Positions 54,600 to 64,000 of a DNA stretch of 64,000 nt are shown here, piece by piece (position 1 is the first letter of the stretch; every line of letters begins with the position of its first letter). The notes below the pieces were generated by a model. The model saw only the letters and a program-made list of their open reading frames with translations. It did not search any database and was not told where the DNA came from. The stretch lies in the NCBI GenBank assembly GCA_019188255.1, contig JAETXT010000012.1, forward strand, positions 310,001 through 374,000. The letters run 5' to 3'. The position numbers were made by a program, and so were the translations under genes. The DNA is from Verticillium longisporum (taxonomy: Eukaryota; Ascomycota; Sordariomycetes; Glomerellales; Plectosphaerellaceae).

Positions 54600-55289
54600 A
54601 TGTTTGCGGCACTGAACATCGCCGTGAGCTGCCCACTGCCTAATGAGATCTCTCTGCAAGAGGTCAAGACCTGGATTTACAGGCTCGGCGGGAGCTACCA
54701 TGAGCAGGTTTACGAAACGACGCAAGTCTTATGTTCTACGGACCACCGAATTCGATATCTGCACCAGGATGCCTTCCGAGCCACGCAGCTGCGGGCGGCT
54801 GTCGTTTCTTTCGAATGGCTCCAAGGATCATATGACCAAGGCAAGTTTCTGCCCGTGTCACATTATCTTTTGAATACGCGGCGGAATCCAAAATATGCCC
54901 CGCTCACAGGCTGTGTCATCGCCTTCACGAGCAGCTTTCCTTTGCCCAAAGGGAGTGAGAGCTACGACGGCGTGCGCAACGCCATTATCAGACTAGGTGG
55001 CACTCACAGGACGGGCGTACGGCCAGATGTCTTGACGCATTTCTGCGTCACCGAAAAGGAACTCAATCGGCACGACTCGCTCGTCCAGCACGTCCTCATG
55101 CATGATCCACGACCCGACCGGGAGCCGCTCTGGATAGTCAGCCATCAGTGGTTGACCGAATGCCTGGAACGTCACGAACGGGTTGGAGAGAGCGATTTCA
55201 CGTTTCCGAGCTGCAGTCATGGTGGGGGCATCCATGGCACCGGCGGCGAGGACAGCGAGGACGATGTGGACAGCGACGAGTCGATATGA
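54600..55289 (+). CDS. Two-BRCT protein, intact
   Basis: 229 residues, single exon. The start is chosen at ATG 54600, where similarity to the paralogues begins (MFAALNIAVSCPLPNEISLQ); the frame is open further upstream but without conserved content. BRCT 1 is residues about 5-85 (LGGSYHEQVYETTQVLCS, closing SFEWLQGSYDQGKF). BRCT 2 is about 105-200 (LTGCVIAFTSSFPLPKGS, then LGGTHRTGVRPDVLTHFC, closing VSHQWLTECLERH). A short acidic tail (GGEDSEDDVDSDESI) follows. The protein is little more than a BRCT pair, so it may act as a phosphopeptide-binding adaptor; the partner is unknown. Confidence 0.8.
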   Translation: MFAALNIAVSCPLPNEISLQEVKTWIYRLGGSYHEQVYETTQVLCSTDHRIRYLHQDAFRATQLRAAVVSFEWLQGSYDQGKFLPVSHYLLNTRRNPKYAPLTGCVIAFTSSFPLPKGSESYDGVRNAIIRLGGTHRTGVRPDVLTHFCVTEKELNRHDSLVQHVLMHDPRPDREPLWIVSHQWLTECLERHERVGESDFTFPSCSHGGGIHGTGGEDSEDDVDSDESI

Positions 55290-55521
55290 CTAGGGAAAAT
55301 AGATAGAGGTGGCTAGGAAAGAGAGATAGACATGACTGGGAAGGAGAGATGCTCGTCATAGCGCAAGAAGCCTCTTTTGGCCCCTTTTCCCAATGCGGTT
55401 GCCCCCGGTGACCATCTTGACTGTTTGTCGTTGTCTTGCCATCGTGTGGCCGTTCCCGTCGGACATATTGGCATGCCATGTGCAGCCGCCAGCAAGCTCT
55501 TGTAGTTCCGTGCAGACGCAC
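55290..55521. other. Short intergenic stretch
   Basis: Convergent 3' ends; nothing recognised. Confidence 0.4.
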
Positions 55522-56703
55522 CTACGTCCGTGTGACCCGTCGTCTCGTGATGCTCCCACTCAACAACCTGACAGACTCATAATTTAACGGCTGACTTTTC
55601 CCGACAGCTAGCAGCAGAGCTTGTGCCATTTCAAAGCTGATGGCCAGCCTCTTTCCGCGAATCTCGTCCTGGCCGCAGAAAACGTTTTGATCTGCGCTCC
55701 AACACAGCCGGACAGCAAAGCTAGCGGTGCCGCCCGGGTGGACATCTATCCAGCTCAGTGTCCCGTGCGCTGTCTCTATGCTACTTCGGGGTTCAAACTC
55801 GATTCTTTCCGGGCTGGCGTCGGACACCCAGACCTGGCTTCTCCGCTGAGGTTTGAACACTAGCTCGATGTTGTTCCAGGTCCAGAGTATGCTTGGCGAG
55901 ACAGACATCGAGCGGGGTCAAGCCGGCGAAATCTACGCCTTGCTCCCAGCAGGCCCCTGCGACACCGTATCGTCGCATTCACCGCTGCGCAGGCAAATAT
56001 CGCAAGCGTCGTTGCACGGGAAAATGTCGCACCCGTCGTTGCACAAGCAAACGCTACTGACAGAGATGCCACGTCGCCACACACCCCGTCTGGTATGAAG
56101 TCTGTGAGGCCGAAAGAAGTATCGGGGGATGAGGCTGTCCCATGGTCCATCATGCAGCTCCTGGACCGCGGACAATGTCGGATCTCCGTCATAACATGCC
56201 TCCGAGGCTTGCGTCACGTCTTCCTGGAAGATGTCTGGCGAAAGACAGCGTTGAGAAGGGTCGACGGCGTTACCAGCATCTCCAGTACCGTGCATATAAA
56301 TCAAGGCTGCCGCGGCAAGTCGCACTGCCTCGGCGGCACATTGTCCAGATGGATTGGCGGCCGTGCCCATGTTCAGGGAGGCAGGATGGAGAGACGGCGA
56401 TTGAGTAACCATGTGGTGGAAGGACGTGGGAAAGGAGATGGATGGACCTAAGCCACCATAAAGGAAGGGCAGTGGAAGAGAGAAGAGTGATGTTGTGAGG
56501 CTCTTGGGCAGGGTATCATTGAGAGGCTCTTGTATTGGATCAATGTTTAGTAAAGCAGAGATGACCGACGCGATGAGGACGGTAGACTGGTGGAGCGTGT
56601 CCAGATTTATACCATCCGTTTCCCACTTGCCGTGGAGTTCCTCAACACACTCAAGGCATACGCATGAACGTGGAAAACAGGGAAGGTGTAGACGGCATGC
56701 AGT
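55522..56703 (-). CDS. Hypothetical protein, fragmented, part ankyrin-like
   Basis: A continuous minus-strand frame without an ATG at its start runs from about 56703 through 56412 (LECVEELHGKWETDGINL, then LLNIDPIQEPLNDTLPK) to about 55933. Beyond that, a different frame at about 55950 has an ankyrin-like end (GVDFAGLTPLDVCLAKHTLD). A third, 55908-55522, is open for 128 residues (GGTASFAVRLCWSADQ). These probably belong to one gene with introns or frame breaks that I could not place. Cys/Asp repeats near 56000-56050 come from a short tandem repeat. I do not recognise the family and give only the outer limits. Confidence 0.35.
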
Positions 56704-57530
56704 CTAGGCCCACCCTACAGGCTATGGCGTATCGCCTACCTGCGTGAGAGATCATCTGGCATCGCGTGAAGCGAGGGTGGGAGTCAAGGAGCACGAGACG
56801 CAAGCACGGCATCTCCCAAGGCACCCGTGCGGAGTAGCCAGGCCGCGACCCGAATGATGATTCGAGGGTTGGTGTGATGTGGCCATGTTGTGACGTATCT
56901 CGGTAAGGAGCATCGTTCGGAAAGGAGAGGGAGGTGGCAGAGGCTCGGCGGCAGCACCGGTCGAGGCAGAAGTCGCGAGGCCGACTCGGATCATATCGGT
57001 CCAGCGCGACAGGCAAGAGGGCATGATCACTGTTGTGGTCTATTTCCTGTGGTCTATTTCCTGTGGTCTATTTCTTGTGGTCTATTGGTCTAGGCGGAGA
57101 CAGAAGTGGCTTCACAAAGCCGGTGTCACAGAAGCGCGTCACAGTTCCCATGAGTTCCCCCTTTCCCACCCTTTCTACTTGCCACTCTTCCAACCACCCC
57201 CCCCAGTTACCCCTTTGTGCCTGCATCCTTAGCCAATGAACGCCTCGTCCGTCTCACGGCCCGTGGGCGTACTCGTCCTGAGCGTACTCGTCGACGTACT
57301 CTTCCTGGAACTCTGTAATCAACTCCCTGCTGTGCCACTATGTGTTGGCCAGCCATGGCTGCCAGCCAGCCCAGAGACTAAGTGGCGCATGTGTGTATAT
57401 AAAGAAAGCCTGATTCCTCTTTTCAGTGTTTGGCTGCTGCCAGGATCGCTCACCGAGCTATCATTCCCTCTCAAGCTCTTCTTCACCCGCCCCATCTTCA
57501 CCCACGAGCACAACGCTAACGTTGTGGTCC
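56704..57530. other. Intergenic, no gene firmly supported
   Basis: May hold a 5' exon of the hypothetical minus-strand gene (ATG at 57016), but the joining intron would be unusually short. It contains the tandem repeat at 57034-57087. Confidence 0.35.
57034..57087 (+). repeat. 14-bp tandem repeat
   Basis: Four copies of tgtggtctatttcc (the last incomplete), non-coding. Confidence 0.9.
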
Positions 57531-59155
57531 ATGGCGCGGAAGACGCACATGGCATTCGCTACAACTGAAATGGCACCCACTGACTCCCGCAAGCTCACTT
57601 CCGACTGCACGGCCGTTCAACATGGGCCTTTGTGTCGCCTCCCTCCCGAGCTCCTCAACGGTATCATCAGCCGCTGCGACCAAAAGTCCATCTCGGCGCT
57701 CCTACGAAGCTGCAAGCAACTGCTGCATGCCTATACTACTTGGTTGTATGCAAACAACGTTCAATATTCGCATGCATCGTCCATCATCTGGGCAGCGCGT
57801 TGCCAAGAAGACAATGTCACCATTTCGGTCCTGAACAAGGCCGTCGAGGCTGGCGCGAATTTACGGAAGCAATGTCAGATTTCCCTCAAGCCATTTGAAC
57901 ACCTACGCCTACCACAAATGGTCTACCGGGATTGCTTTCTCTCGGCGCAATCTCAACTGAGGGACATGTATCCTGAATCTGTTGCAGTCTCTTGCCTTGA
58001 ACTTCTCGTCGAAGAGGGTCGAGATACCGTGGTTCTCCACTTGCTGCAGCATGGTTTTCATCCATACCATCTGCTGACGTCTCGCATCCTGAACCTCGTT
58101 TCCAGCACCCATGGCGCTTTGCCGCGTCTGACCGACATCAACCCCTCCATGTGTCGGCGGCCATGAGCCTACAGAACGTGGCTGCCCTTTTGATTGGCCA
58201 GCATGGCGTTCACGTCGATAGCAGGGACAGCTGTGGCTACACGCCATTGTCGTACGCCATACGCTCGCCGTTCGCCGATGACGAGATGATATCCGAGCTG
58301 ATCCTCTGCGGTGCCGACCTCAAGCAGGAGGTGCCACATGGCGGCATACAAGTGTCCATTCTGGAGTACGCCTGCCATGCCGGCCGGTTCTCCGCTGCTC
58401 TTCACATCCTCGCAGCGCTCGACTTGTCTGACGTGCCTGGTGCTTATGACCCAGCTCTTCAGGTCGTCATACCAATACCCTCCTTCAAAAGAAAAGGCCA
58501 GACTTCGCATACCAAAAGAATTCTGGTCAACAAGCTCTTGGGACGTGGAGCGAACCCAAACGCTATCGTTCGTTCTTCCGGGGCCCCTCTCTTGACGCAT
58601 CTGGTTCGGAACCATCCCAAGGCTGTCGACTATCTCCTGGCCCTGCCGGGCATCCTTGTTGATGCATTGGATGAAGGAGGCCTCACCGCCTTGGCCTGGG
58701 CTCTGACATATACAGCGCACCCTACGAATGTGTATCTGAAAGTCGCTGCGTCTCTTCTAGCCCACCAAGCGACCTTGACGACAGCTGTGACAAAGTGGAT
58801 ATCGGACAGCACACGTACTATAAGCACCATGCGACACGTGAAACACGCACTCAAGAGAAACCCACGTATCCTAGATATCTACCAACTCATCTATGGCCAT
58901 TGCATCAGGGTCTCCCCTTGGCAGCGCACCAATGCCCAGCATCAGTTTCTGGCCGAGGCACCCGAATGGATTGTACTTCTGATCTGCAGAAAGAAGAGAA
59001 AGGGATTATGGACACGGAGAACGGCGGAAAGCATGGTGAACAAGTATTGTGATCTCGAGATAGTGCCTAGAGGCTCCGCGATGTCTCTCTCGGCTCCGGT
59101 GCAATATCTGGGACATTCCAACGACGAGGCGCCTACCCAGCTGCGGATACCATAG
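57531..59155 (+). CDS. F-box/ankyrin-repeat protein, one-base frameshift
   Basis: ATG 57531. The N-terminal frame (to 58166) has an F-box (CRLPPELLNGIISRCDQKSI, residues about 35-70) followed by helical repeats. The second frame (58151-59155) has ankyrin-type repeats (DSRDSCGYTPLSYAIRS, then LLGRGANPNAIV, then DEGGLTALAWAL). The junction is in a C4 run at 58142-58145. One more C would join the two and create the ankyrin-like sequence NPLHVSAAM, so a single base is missing in the genome or the assembly. Corrected length is about 540 residues. F-box/ankyrin proteins are a large, variable family in Pezizomycotina and probably act as SCF substrate receptors; the target is unknown. Confidence 0.75.
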
Positions 59156-59911
59156 ACACTCCATCTGTCTTCCGGATTGTCTCTCTAGGTGGGGCCATAT
59201 CGTGGCGATTGGCCACATGCTTCTCCCCGACACACCGTCGATTGAATTCCTTGCCGCATTGGACGCAGATGAAGCGGGCCGCGGAGGGACGGTATATGAG
59301 GCTGGCATCTCTGACAGTCCCCGCACCGCCCCGACTCTGGCCACGAGGGTTATGCTGGTCGATCGAGAGCAGACCAAGAGAAGGAGACCGGCCCGAAGAC
59401 TGGTCAAGAGACCGATTGGAAGGGGGAGCCGGCCAGTGTGGCCACCAAAGGTGCCATGCTGTATCCAGGGAAGACCGCCCGAGAGCCGCGCTCGGGCGGG
59501 TGCGTGGCGCTGGACAGCCGTCCGAGGGCCTGCGGCAGCCAGACTCGACCTGTTGGCCATCGGCGCGCCAACCGGCACGATGAGGTTATCACTCGAGACG
59601 CGTCGTTCGAGCTGATCGATGATGGAGCGAAGCTGGTCTGCTTGCCAGCGGGCTCGAGCAAGGGTTGCGGGTCGACCATGGCGTCGATGGATGTACGATT
59701 CTGTCGCGCGGAGCATATACATGTGTTTGTGGACGGCGTGGCATACTGGGCACGGCGCCTGGTGAAAGCGTGCGGTCTGAATCAACTTGAGACGGCAAGG
59801 TCGGCGTTGGTGTTGTGCATGTGCACAAGGTTGGAGACGCTGCCGCCACTGCCAGTGGCGACACGTCCAGACGTCTTGATCGTAGAAACACATGGTGTTC
59901 GCCGCAGTCAT
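59006..59911 (-). CDS. Small Cys/His-rich protein of a fungal family, function unknown
   Basis: ATG 59911. The first 100 residues (MCFYDQDVWTCRHWQW, then QPCAHAQHQRRPCRLKLIQT and CPVCHAVHKH) match a pattern I know from small fungal proteins: M-C-F, W-x-C, a Gln-x-Cys, a Cys before Leu-Lys-Leu, then C-x2-C and a basic coiled coil. Zinc binding is plausible but unproven. The frame stays open to 59006 and overlaps the end of the F-box/ankyrin gene. Only about the first 130 codons look like real protein; the true end may lie after an unseen intron near 59500. Confidence 0.5.
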   Translation of the reverse strand: MTAANTMCFYDQDVWTCRHWQWRQRLQPCAHAQHQRRPCRLKLIQTARFHQAPCPVCHAVHKHMYMLRATESYIHRRHGRPATLARARWQADQLRSIIDQLERRVSSDNLIVPVGAPMANRSSLAAAGPRTAVQRHAPARARLSGGLPWIQHGTFGGHTGRLPLPIGLLTSLRAGLLLLVCSRSTSITLVARVGAVRGLSEMPASYTVPPRPASSASNAARNSIDGVSGRSMWPIATIWPHLERQSGRQMECLWYPQLGRRLVVGMSQILHRSRERHRGASRHYLEITILVHHAFRRSPCP

Positions 59912-59929
59912 ACAACGAGAAAGTAGGGC

Positions 59930-59992
59930 AAGCAAGTGAAAATGCAGGGCGAGCAAGTGAAAACGCAGGACAAGCAAGTGAAAACGCAGGGA
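59930..59992 (+). repeat. 21-bp tandem repeat
   Basis: Three copies of agcaagtgaaaacgcagg(g/a)c, just upstream of the Cys/His-rich gene. Confidence 0.9.
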
Positions 59993-60675
59993 GCGAGGAC
60001 ACGCGGTGATGCGAGGACCTGTCCGGAACGGCCATCACGGATGGCATCACGGATGGCCAACAGTGCCAAGCTTAACGGCCGGGTCATGGCAGCGCCGATG
60101 GCAGCTTCAAACGCGGCCTTGTCGGCAGCGCCTCAGTGGCACGCGCCCTCTTACCAGGAGCCCGGCGGCTATGCACGACTCCGGGTGGGGCTGCCAGCAG
60201 TGCCTCGACCAGGAGCCTCAGCGGCTTTGTATGCGGCTTGGTCGGGGCTGCCAGCAGCGCCTACATGACAGGCGCTCCGCTACCAGGAGCCGAGCCGACT
60301 GATATGCGGTTCGGGGCCACCAGCAGCCGCTCTCTCCACGCTCCGGGTTGCCAGCAGCCCCTGTTAAGCGCCCGCCGTCGAGAGGGCGCCCGGCCATCCC
60401 GAACCAATGCCTGGCGCTGGCTACTAGTAACAGGAATGGCTCACTACCAGCAGCCGCTGGCTCGAAAGCGAACTCCTTCAAGATCAGAAGACGGGTCACG
60501 CGAGTCACAGGTGGGCGGGCGGTGCGTTGGCAAGTACAAGGCCATAATTAATCGTCCGTCTACGGAATCCGACACAACCGCCTCACGTATCCTCACGTAT
60601 CCCACGGAAAAGCACACATCGCCTTTGGTGTCGTAGGCGCTGCTGGCTCACACGCCTTGCTCGGTCAGCATGCGG
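59993..60675. other. Repeat-like GC-rich spacer
   Basis: Imperfect repeats of a unit containing gctgccagcag recur between about 60120 and 60460. Open frames here on both strands are products of base composition; no gene supported. Confidence 0.45.
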
Positions 60676-61011
60676 TCACACACAGAACGAGATGACGGGC
60701 GGACAGACCTCCTGGTCGCGCTTCTTCGCCGCGGCCAGCTCGGTAGCCAAGCGGCGGATCTCCTCTTGGAGACCGTCGATGTAGGCCGTGGATGCCACGC
60801 GCAACTCTTCATATTCCTGCTGCCAGTACGTGATGACGCCGCGCAGGTTTTCGCACAGATAGCGGTAGTCCGGCTTATACAGCGGATGCGGCTCGTCCCA
60901 CCGGCGTAGGGACAGGCGCACGCCCGGGGACAGAGGCGCGCCCGGGGATGGAGGCACGCCCGGGAACGAAAGCACGCCCGTGGACAAATCTCGGACACGT
61001 GGGTCGCCCAT
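60676..61011 (-). CDS. Small coiled-coil protein with Pro-Gly repeats
   Basis: 111 residues from ATG 61011 (MGDPRVRDLSTGVLSFPG). An 18-bp DNA repeat encodes four hexapeptide units of the type Pro-Gly-Val/Ala-Pro-x-Ser/Leu. The second half is a well-formed helix (YLCENLRGVITYWQQEYEEL, then LQEEIRRLATELAAAKKRD) that should make a coiled coil. The frame is open further upstream, but with low-complexity content. I do not recognise a family. Confidence 0.5.
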   Translation of the reverse strand: MGDPRVRDLSTGVLSFPGVPPSPGAPLSPGVRLSLRRWDEPHPLYKPDYRYLCENLRGVITYWQQEYEELRVASTAYIDGLQEEIRRLATELAAAKKRDQEVCPPVISFCV

Positions 61012-61547
61012 GGCAGGATGAGATGAAATGCTGCGAGAACGAGAAGGCGAAGATGCCGAAGCGAGCTCTGGACACCGCCCGCTTGATGCCGCCTGCTTTA
61101 TAGCCATGGCCAACCCGCCGCGGCCCCCGCACATCGCACATCGCACGCCGCACGCCGGCCTGCACATTCTGCTCCGGCGATAGACAGTCCCCGTCCAGGC
61201 CCGGGCGGCTACGCAGTCGACCCACCAGGCATGCCGGACCTACTGCAGTGGCGTCCTTGCGTGCGTATGCGCCTGCTCGACAGCTCGGCGCTCGTCCGGG
61301 TTATCGGCGATTACGTGCTGGGCACGTAAGCGACGGCGAGGGGTAGATGGTTCATGCGACGCTGCAATCGAGGACCGACCGACCGACGACCAACGCGCCA
61401 ATCCCAGGTCGAGCCTGACCCCACCTGGCCTCCACCTCCTCTGCAGCCAAGACAGTCTATTGTCCTGGCGTCACTTAGCGTGCCATGTCCTCGGGAATCG
61501 GACGGGCTAGGCACGAACAGGCATGAAAGTCAGGCACAACCGGGCAA

Positions 61548-61640
61548 AGCCAGGCACAGGCAAAGCCAGGCACAAAGGCAAAGCCAGGCACACAGGCAAA
61601 GCAGGCACACAGGCAAAGCAGGCACACAGGCAAAGCCAGG
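61548..61640 (+). repeat. Tandem repeat aggcacacaggcaaagc
   Basis: About six imperfect 16-19 bp units; non-coding. Confidence 0.9.
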
Positions 61641-62502
61641 AACTACCGGGCACGAGCTTGCTGAGCCATCCTTCAGCTGACGATAATACACGGCAACGTC
61701 ATGACATGGAAAACAGGTCCGGAGAAGTATTGAAACTATCTGACACTAACGCACAGCGCATCACACCCACCCTCGCGCAACGCCAACAGCCAATCACTCC
61801 TGCGAGGTCATGGATAGAGGCGTCAGCATGCCACTGTCCAGTGCCTCCAGCGTGGACGGTGCCACCATCGGCTCCTCCGTCGATGGAATGTCCTATTGCC
61901 GCATAAGCTTCGCTCGCCTGACCTGCGCCATTGTGCCACAACACGTACTCGACGATCGACGTTTGCGTCGGCCAGTCTCTTCACCAGTGTGTCCAGCCGA
62001 TGCAGCGTCTGCAGGATGGCCATCAACGGGTCACGATGGGCATGTGGCCCGGGTGGGAAGAACTGCGAGGTTCCGCCCCCGGAGTATTGTCTCCGCATCC
62101 CTCAAGTCTCTCAAGACGAAGAAGTTGGAAGCCAGACGGACAGATACAGCGAGGGTCTCGCGTGCCGTTGGACGGCCGGAGCGACGGCAGATGAGCCATG
62201 TGGAAGGGAAGGCGAGGAGGGGGAAGAGGAGGAGGGCGAGCAGTGCGAGAAAATGGGCAGGAGAGGGCGAAAGGTGGGCAGGAGGGCGAAAGGTGGGCAG
62301 GAGGGCGGAAGATGGGCAGGAGAGGACGAGGAAGCCAAAGACAGTGATACAATCAGGCGGGAGATAGCTGCGTAGAACGCTAGATACAGTCACAACGCTA
62401 CAGTCGCTAGGATAGAAAGCTGGCCACGCTGGGTCGACATCTTATATAGTTTGACAACGGTGCAATGGCAGTTCGATGACAATGGCCTGCCGTCAGTCGC
62501 AC
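61641..62502. other. Spacer with possible lost exons, no gene firmly supported
   Basis: Minus-strand fragments near 62050-61930 (MAILQTLHRLDTLVKRLAD) look protein-like but change frame. A purine-rich tandem (aggtgggcaggagggcgaa) lies at 62255-62325. A further 3' exon of the secreted-protein gene may lie here. Confidence 0.35.
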
Positions 62503-63836
62503 TCACGTCCTCGCGGAGCAGCTGGCCGTCACGGTCTGGACGACGGTCATGGTCGACACCAGCGTCGACACAACCGTGGCGACCACAGTCAGACCCGTAG
62601 ATGGCACGACCTTGGACGCCATGCTGACCTGGAAGAGCGACGACGACGACGACGACGCCGCCGGGGGCACGCTCGCTTGCGCGCCGGGTGTGGTCTGTCC
62701 GTCTAGGGGCGCGCCAGCCGATGGCGTCGATGCGCCCGCCGGAGCTTGCCCGGTTCTGGTCGACGTGTGGCTCGCTGTTGGTGATGCCTGCAACCCTGTG
62801 GAGGATGTCGCCGACGCCAGCGATCCCGACCCCGACAACATCGCCCCCGTTGGTGGCGCGCCGTCTGACTCGGGCGCCGATCCTTCCGTGCTCGTCCTGG
62901 TCATTGCGCTGCTTGAGCCGGGTGTGCTGCCTGAGCCTGGCGCGCTGCTTGAGCCAGGTGTGCTGCCTGAGCCTGGCACGCTGCTCGAGCCAGGTGCGCT
63001 GCTCAACGCGACGCGAAAGTCGGTCGTCGTCTGCGTCACCAGCGTCGGCACCGTCGAGACAAACGTCGTCGACGACCGCACGATTGTCGCCAGCGTACTC
63101 CGTGTCACCACCGACTCCGACACGCACCCAATCCGGCCGACATTCACCAGTGGCAGGTGGGGGTCGCCGCGGCCTCCGGCGATCGTGGCGTGAGAGCACG
63201 TTGGCGGTAATCCCGCGCATTGCCTAGAAACCTGTTAGCGCGGATGTCTGTCGCGTCGCCTGTCCTGGTCGCCTGTCCTGGTCGCCTGTCCTGGTCGCCT
63301 GTCCTGGGCGCCCGTCTCGTCGCCCGTCTCGTCCGTCGGGCGCGATCGCTCAGGCGTGACCAGTTGGGCATGCAGGTGCGCCATCCTACCATGTAATGTG
63401 TGCATCGCCGCTGGGCGCCCCTGTCGGCACCACAAAGCTGGCGACCCTGCGACCTGAGCAGGGAATGGCCTCGAAGGCATAGCTGACGGGGAGGAAGTCC
63501 GGATTGTCGAACTGGAGGGTGGCCCCGCACCGTCGATCCAGCGCGTCCTCCACACTAGAAGCTGCGGTTAGCAACAGCAACAGACCATGCCACCCACACC
63601 ACGACCACGCCCTACGAGCGAGCAGCATTGCGCCAACGGCCACACCAACAGCATCACTCGCTGCGAGCCGCATCACACCCGGCAACGCTCCACGCGAACG
63701 GACCAACGTACTCGGCAGACACCACCGACCGACCGGCCTCGAGGGCGACGACAGGACTTGACATGCAGATGCAGGGGCCGTCGTGCAGGGCCAGCACGCC
63801 GGCGTGCACGAGAGGGAAAAGGAGGAGGAACTTCAT
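62503..63836 (-). CDS. Secreted Ser/Thr-rich protein with signal peptide
   Basis: Exons 63836-63712, 63554-63390 and 63223-62503 or beyond, with GT-AG borders and matching phases. Residues 1-16 (MKFLLLFPLVHAGVLA) are a clear signal peptide. Exon 2 encodes a compact Cys domain (LQFDNPDFLPVSYAFEAIP, CSGRRVASFVV) that continues across the second intron into ITWQCAGLPPTCSHATI, a pattern common in fungal extracellular proteins. The rest is Ser/Thr/Pro/Gly-rich with an 18-30 bp coding repeat (PGSSSAPGSGSTPGSSS), as in GPI-anchored or heavily O-glycosylated wall proteins. A gtgagt at 62503 suggests a further 3' exon, so the C-terminus (GPI signal or membrane segment) is undetermined. A role at the cell surface is inference. 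Confidence 0.65.
63256..63330 (+). repeat. 13-bp intronic tandem repeat
   Basis: About four copies of gtcgcctgtcctg, then shorter gcccgtctcgtc units. They lie inside the second intron of the secreted-protein gene. Confidence 0.9.
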
Positions 63837-64000
63837 CGTCTTGGTGGCTGTGGGGGCGTCGGTCTTGGACACTGGGTTATCACGCTGCCTTGCGCGTTAT
63901 GACCGGTTATGAGAAGTGGGAGCATGTCGTGCGCCGCCACGACAGGCGACGGTCGCCCTGCGAGCTAAATAGCGAGGGCAACAGGCGGCCGTCCCATGTT

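Noticed and set aside
60006..60636. Several 70-166 residue frames on both strands
   Set aside because: They arise from an imperfect GC-rich repeat (gctgccagcag units) with few stops; no domain and no start context.

Overview
The window looks like nuclear DNA of a filamentous ascomycete (Pezizomycotina). The evidence is short GT-AG introns, Copia LTR retrotransposons, Tad-like LINEs, RIP-type CpA>TpA damage, DUF3435 (captain-type) tyrosine recombinase genes, and F-box/ankyrin and ferric reductase genes. I cannot name the species. I see no rRNA, tRNA or CRISPR array.

Layout. The dominant structure is a diverged inverted duplication of about 11.6 kb. The left arm (1-11670, continuing past the window edge) and the right arm (34775 to about 46600) carry the same genes in mirror order: captain-like recombinase, small MADS-like protein, chromo-like protein, F-box protein, coiled-coil protein, Pho80-type cyclin and BRCT protein. 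The two recombinase genes lie just inside the inner ends of the arms and are transcribed away from each other. That is the arrangement expected of two Starship-type giant elements placed head to head. The left arm is riddled with stop codons of the CAG/CAA>TAG/TAA and TGG>TAG type. The right arm keeps a complete 4-exon, 854-residue recombinase gene.

The 23 kb between the arms holds two full-length Copia elements (11999-17523 and 25965-31880). Each has LTRs that read as identical and a 5-bp target duplication. It also holds two decayed Tad-like LINE copies, a single-BRCT pseudogene and a 291-bp inverted-repeat element close to the right boundary.

Right of the duplication (46.6-64 kb) the genes are accessory in character: a ferric reductase, a second MADS-like gene, three neighbouring BRCT genes with acidic repeats, an F-box/ankyrin gene, small Cys-rich and coiled-coil proteins, and a secreted Ser/Thr-rich protein. 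Ferric reductases are a known Starship cargo class, so this stretch may be cargo of the element whose captain is at 35.6 kb. The other end of such an element is not in view.

Several right-hand genes are split by single-base changes, mostly losses in short homopolymers. These could be real decay or assembly error. They differ in kind from the RIP-type stops of the left arm.
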